Notes: generated by a model from the sequence alone, not told the origin. A stretch of 64,000 nt of DNA from Halomonas ventosae (GCF_004361885.1 NZ_SNWH01000002.1:185842-249841), one strand, 5' to 3'. Positions 8,227 to 18,285 are shown, counted from the stretch's first letter. Made by a program: numbers and translations.

Positions 8227-9390
8227 CTAGAAGGACCGCGGCAGCTCGAGCAGATGCTCGGCGACGTAGGACAGGATCAGGTTGGTCGAGATCGGTGCGA
8301 CCTGGTAGAGCCGGGTCTCGCGGAACTTGCGCTCGACGTCGTACTCGCTGGCGAAGCCGAAGCCGCCGTGGGTCTGCAGGCAGACGTTGGCCGCCTTCCA
8401 CGACGCCTCGGCGGCCAGGTACTTGGCCATGTTGGCGCTGGCCCCGGCAGGCAGGCCGTTGTCGTACTCGTGGCAGGCCCGCCAGCGCATCAGGTCGGCG
8501 GCCTCGACCTCGATGTGCGCCTGGGCGATGGGGAACTGCACGCCCTGGTTCTGGCCGATCGGCCGGCCGAAGACCTCGCGGCTGCGGGCATAGTCGCTGG
8601 CCTTCTCGATGAACCAGCGTCCGTCGCCGATGCACTCGGCGGCGATCAGCGTACGCTCGGCGTTCAGCCCGTCCAGAATGTAGCGAAAGCCCTTGCCCTC
8701 TTCACCGATCAGGCTGTCCGCCGGAATCTCCAGGTTGTCGAAGAACAGTTCGTTGGTCTCGTGGTTGACCATGTTGGCGATCGGCCGCACGGTCAGGCCG
8801 TGGCCGATTGCCGCATGCAGGTCGACCAGGAAGATCGACATGCCCTCCGACTTGCGCCGCACCTGATCGAGCGGCGTGGTGCGCGCCAGCAGGATCATCA
8901 GATCGGAGTGCTGGATGCGCGAGATCCACACCTTCTGACCATTGATGACGTACTTGTCGCCCTGCCTGACCGCGGTGGTCTTGATCTTGGTGGTGTCGGT
9001 GCCGGTGGTGGGCTCGGTGACCCCCATCGACTGCAGGCGCAGCTCGCCGGCGGCGATCTTCGGCAGGAAATACTGCTTCTGCGCCTGGCTGCCGTGACGC
9101 AACAAGGTGAACATGTTGTACATCTGGCCATGCACGGTGCCGGAGTTGCCCCCGCAGCGATTGACCTCCTCCAGAATGACCGAGGCCTCGGTCAGCCCCA
9201 GTCCCGAGCCGCCGTACTCCTCGGGAATCATCGCCGCCAGCCAGCCCGCCTCGGTCAGTGCGTCGACGAACGCTTCCGGAAAGGCCTTGCGCTCATCGAC
9301 GCCGCGCCAATAGGCCGCATCATAATGGCTGCACAGGCCGCGTACACCGTCGCGGATGGCCTCCAGCGCCGCGGTGTCATGGTTGAACAT
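8227..9390 (-). CDS. Acyl-CoA dehydrogenase with an atypical active-site base
   Basis: A 387-residue FAD-dependent acyl-CoA dehydrogenase. It has the N-terminal helical domain with PEEYGGSGLGLTE (56-68), the middle beta domain (GVTEPTTGTD, WISRIQ) and the C-terminal helical domain with LQTHGGFGF (338-346) and EYDVERKFRETRLYQ. The usual YEGTS motif carrying the catalytic Glu reads VAPISTN here, with Pro366 at the Glu position. A Glu at 245 (GLNAERTLIAAE) sits where isovaleryl-CoA dehydrogenase has its helix-G base. In the itaconate setting the plausible substrate is a methyl-branched C5 dicarboxylyl-CoA such as 2-methylsuccinyl-CoA. The start ATG shares one base with the upstream hydratase stop. 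Confidence 0.88.
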   Translation of the reverse strand: MFNHDTAALEAIRDGVRGLCSHYDAAYWRGVDERKAFPEAFVDALTEAGWLAAMIPEEYGGSGLGLTEASVILEEVNRCGGNSGTVHGQMYNMFTLLRHGSQAQKQYFLPKIAAGELRLQSMGVTEPTTGTDTTKIKTTAVRQGDKYVINGQKVWISRIQHSDLMILLARTTPLDQVRRKSEGMSIFLVDLHAAIGHGLTVRPIANMVNHETNELFFDNLEIPADSLIGEEGKGFRYILDGLNAERTLIAAECIGDGRWFIEKASDYARSREVFGRPIGQNQGVQFPIAQAHIEVEAADLMRWRACHEYDNGLPAGASANMAKYLAAEASWKAANVCLQTHGGFGFASEYDVERKFRETRLYQVAPISTNLILSYVAEHLLELPRSF

Positions 9391-10226
9391 CAGCCGTTCT
9401 CCTCGTAGTGAATCTGCGCCTCGTGCGCCGGTCCGTGGTCATTGAACGCCCACAGCGCGGCCCGGCCGGGTGCCTCGAGGCGACCGGCGACCTGAAAGTC
9501 GCTGTCGGCGAACAGCGGACGCAAGCCCCGGTAGCTCAGGCGCGTCGGCACGGCGCCGGGGTGGGCCTTGCAGAAAGCCTGGACCATCAGCGTGGCGATC
9601 ATCGGGCCATGCACGACCAGGCCAGGGTAACCCTCGACCTCGGTGGCATACGGCCAGTCGTAGTGGATGCGATGGCCGTTGAAGGTCACCGCCGAATAGC
9701 GGAACAGCAGGATGGGCGTTGGCCGGATAGACTGACTCCATTCCGGCTCGGGCAGCGGGGTGTCCAGCGACAAACGCGGCGGCGAGGGTTCACGGTAGAC
9801 GATGTCCTGCTCCTCCTGGATACAGGTCTCGCCCTGCTGGATATAGTCATGGCGCACCGTGACGAACAGCAGCTTGCCGGTCCGCCCTTGTTTCTCCTTG
9901 ATATCGGCAATCGTCGAGCGGCGTTGCGCGGCGAGACCCACACGCAGCGGCTGGATGAACTCCAGCCGACTACCCGCCCACATCCGGTTGCGCCCCTCGA
10001 CGGGGGGCAGAAAGTCCCCCAACGCTGGATGACCATCGCGCCCCAGCTGATCGGCCGTGACGGGCTCCTGGAAGAAGGCCCAGTGCCACAGCGGCGGCAA
10101 GGGTTGCCCCTCACGGGGGCAAGATAAGCCAAATGTCACGGCGATGCGCTTGACCAGGGCCTCGCTCAGCGTGTCATCGCTGCGCTCCTGATTGCCGATC
10201 CAGTCGCTTGCGGCCGCGTCTGCCAT
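9390..10226 (-). CDS. ich: MaoC-like itaconyl-CoA/mesaconyl-CoA hydratase
   Basis: A roughly 278-residue double-hotdog hydratase: an N-terminal FAS1-like dehydratase half (PLWHWAFFQEPV) and a C-terminal MaoC half containing RYSAVTFNGHRIHYDWPYA, where His and Asp form the hydratase dyad. I choose the ATG at 10226 because GGAGG lies 7 bases before it; the in-frame ATG at 10247 sits upstream of that site. Relatives hydrate mesaconyl-C4-CoA, and in P. aeruginosa a MaoC protein in the same locus hydrates itaconyl-CoA to citramalyl-CoA. It is the first gene of the seven-gene minus-strand operon and diverges from the LysR gene. Confidence 0.82.
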   Translation of the reverse strand: MADAAASDWIGNQERSDDTLSEALVKRIAVTFGLSCPREGQPLPPLWHWAFFQEPVTADQLGRDGHPALGDFLPPVEGRNRMWAGSRLEFIQPLRVGLAAQRRSTIADIKEKQGRTGKLLFVTVRHDYIQQGETCIQEEQDIVYREPSPPRLSLDTPLPEPEWSQSIRPTPILLFRYSAVTFNGHRIHYDWPYATEVEGYPGLVVHGPMIATLMVQAFCKAHPGAVPTRLSYRGLRPLFADSDFQVAGRLEAPGRAALWAFNDHGPAHEAQIHYEENG

Positions 10227-10364
10227 GTCCTGTCCTCCTGTTGTCATCCTCTCAGGATGCGCAGGATGGGACCTTTAGAGAATTTGCTTTTGCATAAGGC
10301 CGTGTTCTGCTGAGCTTAACGCCTGAGGGGCGCACCTTTCCTGCCAGCCTGCGAGCCACTCGCC
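10227..10364. promoter_or_regulatory. Divergent control region between hydratase operon and LysR gene
   Basis: This 138-bp gap separates the first operon gene from the LysR gene on the opposite strand, the usual arrangement for a LysR regulator controlling its neighbour and itself. I could not pick a convincing T-N11-A operator or -35/-10 pair by eye, so the assignment rests on gene arrangement only. It contains the GGAGG ribosome site used by the hydratase. Confidence 0.5.
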
Positions 10365-11300
10365 ATGCACTTCGATCTTCAGGACCTGCGGCTGTTCATC
10401 CATGTCGCCGAGGCATGCAGCCTGACGGGGGGCGCCCAGCGCGCCCACCTCTCCACGGCGGCAGCGAGTACCCGCATAAAGGCTCTCGAGGGCCAGCTCG
10501 GCAGCCGACTGTTCTATCGCAGCAGTCAGGGTGTGGAACTCACCCCGGCAGGTAATCACCTGCTGCGCCATGCGCGCGCCATCCTGCGTCAGGTCGAGCA
10601 CGTGAAGAGTGATTTTTCCGGCTACGCCGACGGTGCGGCGGGGCATTTGCGCATCTTTGCCAACACCACGGCGGTCACCGAATTCATGCCCGAGGTGCTG
10701 GCGCGCTTCCTGGCCACCCGGCCCGGCATCACCGTCGACCTGCAGGAGCGCCTGACCCGCGACATCGTGCGTGGCGTACTCGATGGCACCGCGGACCTGG
10801 GTATCGTGGCGGGGATGATCGAGGCGCAGGGTCTGCAGTTGTTGCCGTTCAGCCTGGACCGCCTGGTGCTGGCGGTGCCTCATGGCCATGCGCTGGCGGA
10901 CAGGCCCCGGGTCAGCTTTCAGGAAACGCTGGCCTATCCGCATGTTGGCCTGCATGACGGCAGCACCCTGCTGCAGTTCCTGCAGGATCAAGTCAAGGAT
11001 ATGGGCCGCAGCCTGCCCCTACGTATCCAGGTACTCGGCTTCGAACCGGCCTGCCGGATGATCGAGGCGGGCGTGGGCATCGGCATTCTCCCTGAGTCGT
11101 GCGCGCTTCGCTATCAGCGCACCCTGGCCATCCGCCTGGTCGAGTTGGATGATGCCTGGGCACAGCGCGAGCGCAGTATCGTCGTGCGCGAACTCGAGGC
11201 ACTGCCCAGCTGTGGCCGGGCGCTGGTGGAGGCGATCTTCGGCCATGACGGCTTCTCCCCTCCTCCCGCCACGACTCAGCAACCGAACTCCATCCAGTAG
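10365..11300 (+). CDS. LysR-family regulator of the itaconate-type operon (ItcR-like)
   Basis: A 311-residue LysR-type regulator. The N-terminal winged helix-turn-helix is LRLFIHVAEACSLTGGAQRAHLS followed by AAASTRIKALEGQLGSRLF (about 7-50), then a linker helix and a periplasmic-binding-like effector domain from about residue 90. It is divergent from the catabolic operon and upstream of the TRAP genes on the same strand, the placement of ItcR in the Pseudomonas itaconate locus. The effector is probably itaconate or a close C5 dicarboxylate, by context only. Confidence 0.85.
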   Translation: MHFDLQDLRLFIHVAEACSLTGGAQRAHLSTAAASTRIKALEGQLGSRLFYRSSQGVELTPAGNHLLRHARAILRQVEHVKSDFSGYADGAAGHLRIFANTTAVTEFMPEVLARFLATRPGITVDLQERLTRDIVRGVLDGTADLGIVAGMIEAQGLQLLPFSLDRLVLAVPHGHALADRPRVSFQETLAYPHVGLHDGSTLLQFLQDQVKDMGRSLPLRIQVLGFEPACRMIEAGVGIGILPESCALRYQRTLAIRLVELDDAWAQRERSIVVRELEALPSCGRALVEAIFGHDGFSPPPATTQQPNSIQ

Positions 11301-11338
11301 CGTTCAACTGGCGCGGATCCCGGTTCGCCCAAATGTGA

Positions 11339-12424
<1,086 letters not shown>

Positions 12425-12443
12425 GCGCTCCGAGGTATCCAGT

Positions 12444-12470
12444 GACGGCGTCCCAGGGGGCGCCGTCTTT
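12444..12470 (+). terminator. Intercistronic hairpin between dctP and dctQ
   Basis: GACGGCG (12444-12450) pairs with CGCCGTC (12461-12467) around a 10-base loop, followed by TTT. It lies in the 65-bp dctP-dctQ gap. Hairpins here are common in binding-protein operons, where partial termination or 3' protection gives more binding protein than membrane subunits. The short T run suggests an attenuator rather than a full terminator. Confidence 0.6.
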
Positions 12471-12489
12471 GTATCCATGAGGAAATGCC

Positions 12490-13047
12490 ATGATTGTACG
12501 TTGGCTCAACAAGCTGGAAGAAACGATCTTCTCCGCGCTGCTGGTGGCCATGGTGCTGTTGGTGGGGGTCGAGGTGTTCTATCGCTTCGTGCTGACCGAG
12601 GGCATCAACTGGGCGCAGGAAGCATCTCTCTATCTGTCGGGCTGGTTCGTGCTGTTCGGGGCTTCGTGGGGCGTCAAGCATGGCGCGCATATCGGCGTTG
12701 ACGTGCTGGTCAAGAAGCTGCCGCGTGGCGGGCGGCGTATCGTCACGCTGTTGGCGTTGGCGGTATGTCTGACCTATTGCGTACTGATTCTGGTGGGCAG
12801 TTACCAGTATCTGCAACTGACCCACATGATCGGCATCGAGCTGCAAGATATTCCGATCCCCAAGTGGCAGGCCACGTTGATTCTGCCGATCGGCATGGCG
12901 CTGTTGATCCTGCGCTTCGTTGAGCTCGGCTGGCGGATAATCAAGAACGAGACCGATAACTTCGGCTTCTCCGATGAAGGGGAAGAGAGCCTGCGACTTG
13001 CCGAACAGCGTAATCCCGAGGACTACGATCAGGAGGTCCGTCCGTGA
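12490..13047 (+). CDS. dctQ: TRAP transporter small permease, DctQ family
   Basis: A 185-residue membrane protein with four hydrophobic segments (about 15-38, 50-70, 88-110, 128-150). It carries the DctQ signature EVFYRFVLTEGINWAQEASLYLSGWFVLFGASWGVKHGAHIGVDVLVKKLP. The GAGGAA ribosome site is 5 bases before the ATG. The C-terminal tail is charged and cytoplasmic. Its stop overlaps the GTG start of dctM, so the two membrane subunits are translationally coupled. Confidence 0.9.
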   Translation: MIVRWLNKLEETIFSALLVAMVLLVGVEVFYRFVLTEGINWAQEASLYLSGWFVLFGASWGVKHGAHIGVDVLVKKLPRGGRRIVTLLALAVCLTYCVLILVGSYQYLQLTHMIGIELQDIPIPKWQATLILPIGMALLILRFVELGWRIIKNETDNFGFSDEGEESLRLAEQRNPEDYDQEVRP

Positions 13048-14426
13048 CCATCGCCATCCTGTTCATGCTGCTGTTCGGCGCCATCTTCCTGGGCATGCCG
13101 ATCGCCTTTGCGTTGGGCTTTTCCAGCGTGACCACGATCCTGCTGTTTTCCAACGATTCGCTGGGCTCGATCGCCATCAAGCTGTTCGAGGCGGTCTCTC
13201 ATCATTACACCCTGCTGGCGATCCCGTTCTTCATCCTGTCGAGCGCCTTCCTGTCCACCGGCGGGGTGGCGCGACGCTTGATCAATTTCGCCACCGACGC
13301 GGTGGGTCACGTCAAGGGTGGCCTGGCGATGGCCTCGGTGCTGGCCTGCATGCTGTTCGCTGCCGTCTCCGGCTCCTCGCCGGCCACGGTGGCAGCGATT
13401 GGCTCGATCGTCATCGCCGGCATGGTGCGCCAGGGCTACCCGGAGTCCTATGCCGCCGGCGCGATCGCCAATGCCGGCACGCTGGGCATCCTGATTCCGC
13501 CATCGATCGTGATGCTGGTCTATTCGGCGGCCACCGAGGTCTCGGCGGCCAAGATGTTCATGGCTGGCCTGGTCCCGGGACTGATGATGGGCGGCATCCT
13601 GATGATTGCCATCTACATCTCGGCGTGGCGCATGAAGTTGCCGGCCCAGCCGTTCCCGGGGTTCAGAGCGCTGCTGCGTTCGGGCGGCAAGGCGCTGGCC
13701 GGATTGCTGCTGATCATTCTCGTTCTGGGCACGATCTACGGCGGTGTGGCCAGCCCTACCGAGGCGGCGGCGATTGCGGCGATCTATGCCTGGTTGGTGG
13801 CGGTGATCGGGTATCGCGATATCGGGCCACTCAAGGACGACCCCTGGAAGCGTTCCGGCGAGGGGCTAGGCGCCGCACTCGTGCGCAGCCTGTGGCAGAT
13901 TCCGCTGGCTATCACCGGCTCGTTCGTCAATCGTGAGGTACGCGGCGTGGTGCTCGACGGTGCCAAGGTGGCGATGATGCTGCTGTTCATCATCGCCAAC
14001 GCCATGCTCTTCGCGCATGTGCTGACCACCGAGCGGATTCCCCACCACATCGCCGAGGTGATCGTCTCCTGGGGCTTGCCGGCCTGGGGATTCCTGATTA
14101 TCGTCAACCTGCTGCTGCTGGCGGCGGGCAACTTCATGGAACCGTCGGCCATCCTGCTGATCATGGCGCCGATCCTGTTCCCCATCGCCACCCAGTTGGG
14201 GATTGATCCCATTCATCTGGGCATCATCATGGTGGTCAACATGGAGATCGGCATGCTTACGCCACCGGTGGGGCTCAACCTGTTCGTCACCGCAGGCATC
14301 ACCGGGCACTCGATTGGCTGGGTCATCAAGGCCTGCCTGCCGTGGCTGTGCCTGCTGCTTGGCTTCTTGATGCTGATCACCTACGTGCCGGTGATCTCGC
14401 TGTGGCTGCCTAATCTGCTGTCATGA
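13044..14426 (+). CDS. dctM: TRAP transporter large permease, DctM family
   Basis: A 460-residue permease with about 12 membrane segments. It starts with GTG, overlaps dctQ by 4 bp and has AGGAGG 7 bases before. DctM landmarks are GMPIAFALGFSS, AVSGSSPATVAAIGSIVIAGM, ANAGTLGILIPPSIVMLVYS and the C-terminal PPVGLNLFV. At 460 residues it is longer than the common ~427; the excess is mainly a hydrophilic loop around residues 250-295. Together with DctP and DctQ it forms a Na+-driven uptake system. Confidence 0.92.
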   Translation: MTIAILFMLLFGAIFLGMPIAFALGFSSVTTILLFSNDSLGSIAIKLFEAVSHHYTLLAIPFFILSSAFLSTGGVARRLINFATDAVGHVKGGLAMASVLACMLFAAVSGSSPATVAAIGSIVIAGMVRQGYPESYAAGAIANAGTLGILIPPSIVMLVYSAATEVSAAKMFMAGLVPGLMMGGILMIAIYISAWRMKLPAQPFPGFRALLRSGGKALAGLLLIILVLGTIYGGVASPTEAAAIAAIYAWLVAVIGYRDIGPLKDDPWKRSGEGLGAALVRSLWQIPLAITGSFVNREVRGVVLDGAKVAMMLLFIIANAMLFAHVLTTERIPHHIAEVIVSWGLPAWGFLIIVNLLLLAAGNFMEPSAILLIMAPILFPIATQLGIDPIHLGIIMVVNMEIGMLTPPVGLNLFVTAGITGHSIGWVIKACLPWLCLLLGFLMLITYVPVISLWLPNLLS

Positions 14427-14646
14427 CGATCTACTGGATTCACGAGATGTCTCTGTCAGACAGCGACGGGATGGTCAGATTCTATCCTGCCGCTGGAAAT
14501 CAGGCAGCTATGGCGATATTCCCCAGTCTCAGGATGACTGCTGTGCCCTCTGATACCCTGTTCTTATAAACCGACCAGGGGGCGAAAGGAGACACTCATG
14601 CCTCGTTACTCCGAGGCGCGGGCGTCAGGGGTGGGTGAAGGGGCGC

Positions 14647-14859
14647 TCAGTCGTCTATGCCGAGCATCACGTCCGAGGCCTTGATGACCACCTGAACGTC
14701 ACTGCCCACGGCGATACCGAGGTCCTCGATGGCATCGCTGGTGATCATCGACTTGATAGTGTTGCCGCCGCCGATATCGACGCGGACCTGGCTGTTCACC
14801 GGGCCTTCCTTCACTTCCAGCACGGTGCCCTTGATCACGTTACGTGCGCTGATCTTCAT
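14647..14859 (-). CDS. Mop-type TOBE domain protein (molybdate binding)
   Basis: A 70-residue protein that is a single TOBE domain: SARNVIKGTVLEVKEGPVNSQVRVDIGGGNTIKSMITSDAIEDLGIAVGSDVQVVIKASDVMLG. It matches the Mop proteins that store molybdate or tungstate as hexamers. AGGAG stands 8 bases before the ATG. It is 35 bp upstream of a putative molybdate transporter on the same strand, so together they form a small molybdate uptake/storage unit. Confidence 0.85.
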   Translation of the reverse strand: MKISARNVIKGTVLEVKEGPVNSQVRVDIGGGNTIKSMITSDAIEDLGIAVGSDVQVVIKASDVMLGIDD

Positions 14860-14894
14860 CTCTGTTCTCCTGAACTGTTGGCGGGAGTGGGGCT

Positions 14895-16034
14895 TCAGCC
14901 CCTGTCATGCGGCACGCCACGGGCGCGCCTGCGCACAAGATGCCGGCGTAATTGTTCGCTGGCAAGGCCTGTTGCCAGCCCGATCAATGCACTGCCGAAA
15001 AAGGTGGCCACCGCGGTGACTGCAATCACCGGTCGGCAGTCGGGCCGGGCGTCGAAGAGGCGCTTGCCCATTATCAGCTCCAGGCCGGCGAAGGCCAGCA
15101 GGGCGCCCACCAGCGGGACGGGAATGGCCGCCAGCCAGGCGATCACTGCCTCGCCCTGCAGCGCGGCCAGGGCGCAGGCCACGGCGATGGTTACCGGCGC
15201 GATCCAGCTGCGGGCGCCGAAGCGGTAGTGAGCGGCCATGCCGCCAGCCCCATGGCACATCGGCATGGCGCCCAGCGGTGCCAGCAGCAGGTTGAGCAGG
15301 CCGCTGGAGGCGGCCAGACGGCGTTCGCTGACGCGTGACGTGGACGCCGGAAACAGCGAGTGGGCCACGGCGGCAGCGACCACCACGGCGTTGACCAGGG
15401 TCAGTGGCAGTTGGGCCAGCACGCCGCTGGCCACCGCGCTCAGCGAGACGCCTTCATCGAGCGTTGACGCGCTCGCGGCCAGGGGTTGGGCATCACCCGG
15501 CGCCAGCCAGACGGCGGCGAGAATCAGCATCAGGGCCCAGGGGCCGCGGGGCCATACCCAGGAGAGCGAGAGCAGCGCCATGGCCGGCATGGCCAGCCAC
15601 CAGTTCGAGGCCATCATCTCCAGGGCCAGCGAGGCGAGCATCAGCCCCAGGCCGGCCTGCAGCCCGGTGACTACCGACTGGGGCAGGGCGCGCGCGGCGC
15701 GGCCTAGCAGTGGGGTGGCGGCCAGGGCCAGCAGTACCAGGCCGATGGTGGCGCCGGCCAGGGCCGTCTCGCTGGCGGTAAGCCCGCCGGTGATGACCAC
15801 CGCGCCCAGCGCCTTCATCGGCTGCACGGCGATGGGGACGCGGTAGAGCAGTGCCACCAGCAGGTAGCCGGCCGCAAAGCCCAGGAATAGCGGTCCGGGC
15901 GCCAGCCCGCCCAGCCCGATGGCGGCGATCACATAGGGCAGCAGGGTGCCGAGATCACCGAAGGCGCCGGAGATATCGCCGCTCAGCGCCAACAGGGTGC
16001 GCCGGAGAGGTCGCCATGCAGGAGAAATGTTCAT
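14895..16034 (-). CDS. MOT1-like sulfate/molybdate transporter
   Basis: An approximately 379-residue protein with about 10 membrane segments. The motifs ISGAFGDLGTLLPYVIA, YRVPIAVQPMKALGAVVI and SVVTGLQAGLGLMLA are those of the SulP-related MOT1 family of molybdate transporters. The downstream Mop-type gene supports molybdate rather than sulfate. An upstream in-frame ATG at 16070 would add 12 polar residues; I prefer 16034 because the protein then begins like the family, but neither ribosome site is strong. Confidence 0.82.
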   Translation of the reverse strand: MNISPAWRPLRRTLLALSGDISGAFGDLGTLLPYVIAAIGLGGLAPGPLFLGFAAGYLLVALLYRVPIAVQPMKALGAVVITGGLTASETALAGATIGLVLLALAATPLLGRAARALPQSVVTGLQAGLGLMLASLALEMMASNWWLAMPAMALLSLSWVWPRGPWALMLILAAVWLAPGDAQPLAASASTLDEGVSLSAVASGVLAQLPLTLVNAVVVAAAVAHSLFPASTSRVSERRLAASSGLLNLLLAPLGAMPMCHGAGGMAAHYRFGARSWIAPVTIAVACALAALQGEAVIAWLAAIPVPLVGALLAFAGLELIMGKRLFDARPDCRPVIAVTAVATFFGSALIGLATGLASEQLRRHLVRRRARGVPHDRG

Positions 16035-16208
16035 ATGTTCCACTGTAGCGCCTGGCTTTCTGTAGGGCATCCCTGCTGATAAGGCTGCGTGCCTGTCCGG
16101 TAGTCTATGAGCTGTCGCCGTCGTTTCACCATGCAGATGTCCCGTTCGCTGAGGGCCTTCTTGTCCCTGGCAGCATCCTGCGCGTTGATGGTGAGGCGGT
16201 TGAGCAGG

Positions 16209-16532
16209 CTAAGCCTCCTGTGATCTCGCTGGCATCACCACCCACTCGGGTTCCTCGAATTCACCGATCACACGGATCTCGCAGAAGGGGGCGGCGCTCT
16301 GGATGATCGCCTTCACCCTGGGCGACGGCTTGGCCTCCATGGCGTCGCGGCGGGCCTTGCTCTCCCAGTGGGCGATGGCGATCAGGGTGCGGGGGTCACC
16401 AATCTTGCGGTGCAACTCGGTACCCCGCGCCCCCGGCGCCTGCTGGATCAGCTCGCTGGCGCGTACCCAGGCGTCGGCGTAGTCCTCGGCGGTGTAGCCG
16501 TCGCGGATATGCACCTCGAAGATGTATTTCAT
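16209..16532 (-). CDS. Antibiotic biosynthesis monooxygenase-like dimeric alpha/beta-barrel protein
   Basis: A 107-residue protein with the ferredoxin-like ABM pattern: beta strand KYIFEVHIRDG, helix DYADAWVRASELIQQ, strand GTELHRKIGDPRTLIAIAHWESKARRDAM, and a final ICEIRVIGEFE-like strand. Such dimeric barrels include small monooxygenases and stress proteins, and function cannot be read from fold alone. GGGGAG lies 7 bases before the ATG. It stands between the molybdate transporter and phoD without close operon spacing to either. Confidence 0.65.
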   Translation of the reverse strand: MKYIFEVHIRDGYTAEDYADAWVRASELIQQAPGARGTELHRKIGDPRTLIAIAHWESKARRDAMEAKPSPRVKAIIQSAAPFCEIRVIGEFEEPEWVVMPARSQEA

Positions 16533-16676
16533 AAGTTTCTCCCCTTCGGTCGGTTTGCCGGTCAGTGTACCTCTCTGCCGTGTCTACCGTGCTGTCTTCC
16601 TCGGGGTGCTCAACGCTCACCAGCGCCGCCGGCTCGCTGGAGCGGCGGCGCCGGTTGTTGCGGGGCCGATGCGTCT

Positions 16677-18224
16677 TCAGGCCCGCTGGGGTTCCAGCAC
16701 CTGGGTGTGCAGGGCGCTGCCGGCGGAGTCCATCAGCGTGACGGTGAGGATCTCGCTCTCCCCGTCGAGGTCCACCTGGCCGAAGAACTGGTAGCCTTCG
16801 GAGGGGGGCAGGTTGGCTTGCCCCTCCGGCGGGGCCTTCTGGAACACCACCTCGGGGCCGAAGGTGCCATCCAGCTCGCCGGGGCCGAAGGTGCCGGCGT
16901 GGAGCGGGCCGCTGACGAACTCCCAGAAGGGCGCGAACTCCTTGAAGCTGGCGCGCTCGGGTGAGTAGTGGTGAGCGGCGGTGTAATGCACATCGGCAGT
17001 GAGCCACACCACGTTGTGGATGGCCTCGTCGCGGATGGCGCGCAACAGGTCGGCGATCTCCAGCTCGCGTCCCAGCGGTTCACCATGGTGATCGTTGGCA
17101 ATGGCCTCGAAGTTTTCCCCATCGCGCACGACCAGCCCGATCGGCATATCGGCAGCGATGATCTTCCAGGTGGCCGTGGAGCGGCGCAGGCTGTTAAGGA
17201 GCCAGCGCAGCTGGTCCTGCCCCAGGAAGGTGGTGGCCTCGCCGCCTGCCTGGCGATTGCGGCTATTGGCGGCGCGGTAGCTGCGCATGTCGAGCATGAA
17301 CACCTCGAGGCCGGGGCCGTAGGCGAACTGACGGTAGATTCTGCCGGGCGCCTCGGGCATCTGGCGAAGTGGCATGTACTCGAGGAAGGCGCGGCGCGCG
17401 CGCGCCGCTAGCAGGCTGACGTTCTTCTCGGTGTAGCGGCTGTCATCGAGCAGCTCACCTGGGTACCAGTTGTTCAGGGTTTCGTGGTCGTCCCACTGGG
17501 CGAGCATGGGTACCTCGGCGTTGAACTGCCGTACGTTGGCGTCCATTAGGTTGTAGGCGAACTGGCCGCGGAACTCCTGCAGAGTTTCCGCCACCTTGCG
17601 CTTCTCGGGCGTGACCAGGTTGCGCCAGGTCTCGCCGTTGGTCAGCGCTACGCTCTCCTCCAGGGGGCCGTCGGCGTAGACGGTATCGCCGGAGTGGATG
17701 AAGAAGTCGGGCCGCTGGCCGCGCATGGTGGCGTAGGTGGTCATGCCGCCGCGGGACTCGTCGATGCCCCAGCCTTGTCCGGCGGTGTCGCCCGACCAGA
17801 CGAAGCGCACGTTGCGACGCGTGGTCGGCGGCAGGCGCAGCTGCCCGGTCACCGGTTCGCTGATCGCACGGTGGTCATCCAGGGCGGCGAAACGTACACG
17901 GTAGTGGGCGGTATCCATGCCGGCCAGGCCGGTCACATCAAGCTTGGCGGTCAGGTCGGTGGCGGGCAGCACCTCGGGGCCGGCGATCTGCCGTGCGCCA
18001 TGGAAGCCGGGATTGTCGGCGATCTCCACCAGCATGCGCGAGGGGCGATCAGCGCGGGCCCAGAGCATAGCGCGGTCATGGAGCATGTCACCGCTCATCA
18101 CGCCAGAGGGCAGCGCCGGGCGCCGGCCTTGAGCCAGCACGATGGAGGGGGCGGTCAGGCAGGCGCCGAGGATGGCGCCTCCCTTCAGACCGAGTTTGAG
18201 GGTGTCGCGACGCGAGATCGTCAT
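16677..18224 (-). CDS. phoD: Alkaline phosphatase D, Tat-exported
   Basis: A 515-residue PhoD-family phosphatase/phosphodiesterase. The N-terminus has the twin-arginine motif SRRDTLKLG followed by a hydrophobic stretch ending APSIVLA, so it is exported folded through Tat. Metal-site motifs WSGDTAGQGWG (PhoD N-terminal/core junction), FIHSGDTVYADG, QWDDHE, and WLTADVHYTAAH follow in order. The enzyme uses Fe3+/Ca2+ to release phosphate from mono- and diesters in the periplasm. A possible Pho box lies upstream. Confidence 0.92.
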   Translation of the reverse strand: MTISRRDTLKLGLKGGAILGACLTAPSIVLAQGRRPALPSGVMSGDMLHDRAMLWARADRPSRMLVEIADNPGFHGARQIAGPEVLPATDLTAKLDVTGLAGMDTAHYRVRFAALDDHRAISEPVTGQLRLPPTTRRNVRFVWSGDTAGQGWGIDESRGGMTTYATMRGQRPDFFIHSGDTVYADGPLEESVALTNGETWRNLVTPEKRKVAETLQEFRGQFAYNLMDANVRQFNAEVPMLAQWDDHETLNNWYPGELLDDSRYTEKNVSLLAARARRAFLEYMPLRQMPEAPGRIYRQFAYGPGLEVFMLDMRSYRAANSRNRQAGGEATTFLGQDQLRWLLNSLRRSTATWKIIAADMPIGLVVRDGENFEAIANDHHGEPLGRELEIADLLRAIRDEAIHNVVWLTADVHYTAAHHYSPERASFKEFAPFWEFVSGPLHAGTFGPGELDGTFGPEVVFQKAPPEGQANLPPSEGYQFFGQVDLDGESEILTVTLMDSAGSALHTQVLEPQRA

Positions 18225-18285
18225 TGGAGGCTCCTGCTCAGTAGGGGGTGGTGAGCGTCATGGCAGCCGTATGATCGCGCATGTC

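Noticed and set aside
3290..9408. Long plus-strand frames opposite the catabolic operon
   Set aside because: They mirror well-supported minus-strand genes, match no family and arise from high third-position GC.
14598..14684. A 28-codon plus-strand ORF after AAGGAG opposite the Mop gene end
   Set aside because: The ribosome-like site is good but the ORF overlaps the Mop gene antisense, and I see no signal peptide or family match.
16071..16208. Short minus-strand open stretch downstream of the ABM gene
   Set aside because: It reads with few stops but has no start or ribosome site and no convincing homology; a vague HsdR-like phrase (ALSERDIC) was too short to trust.
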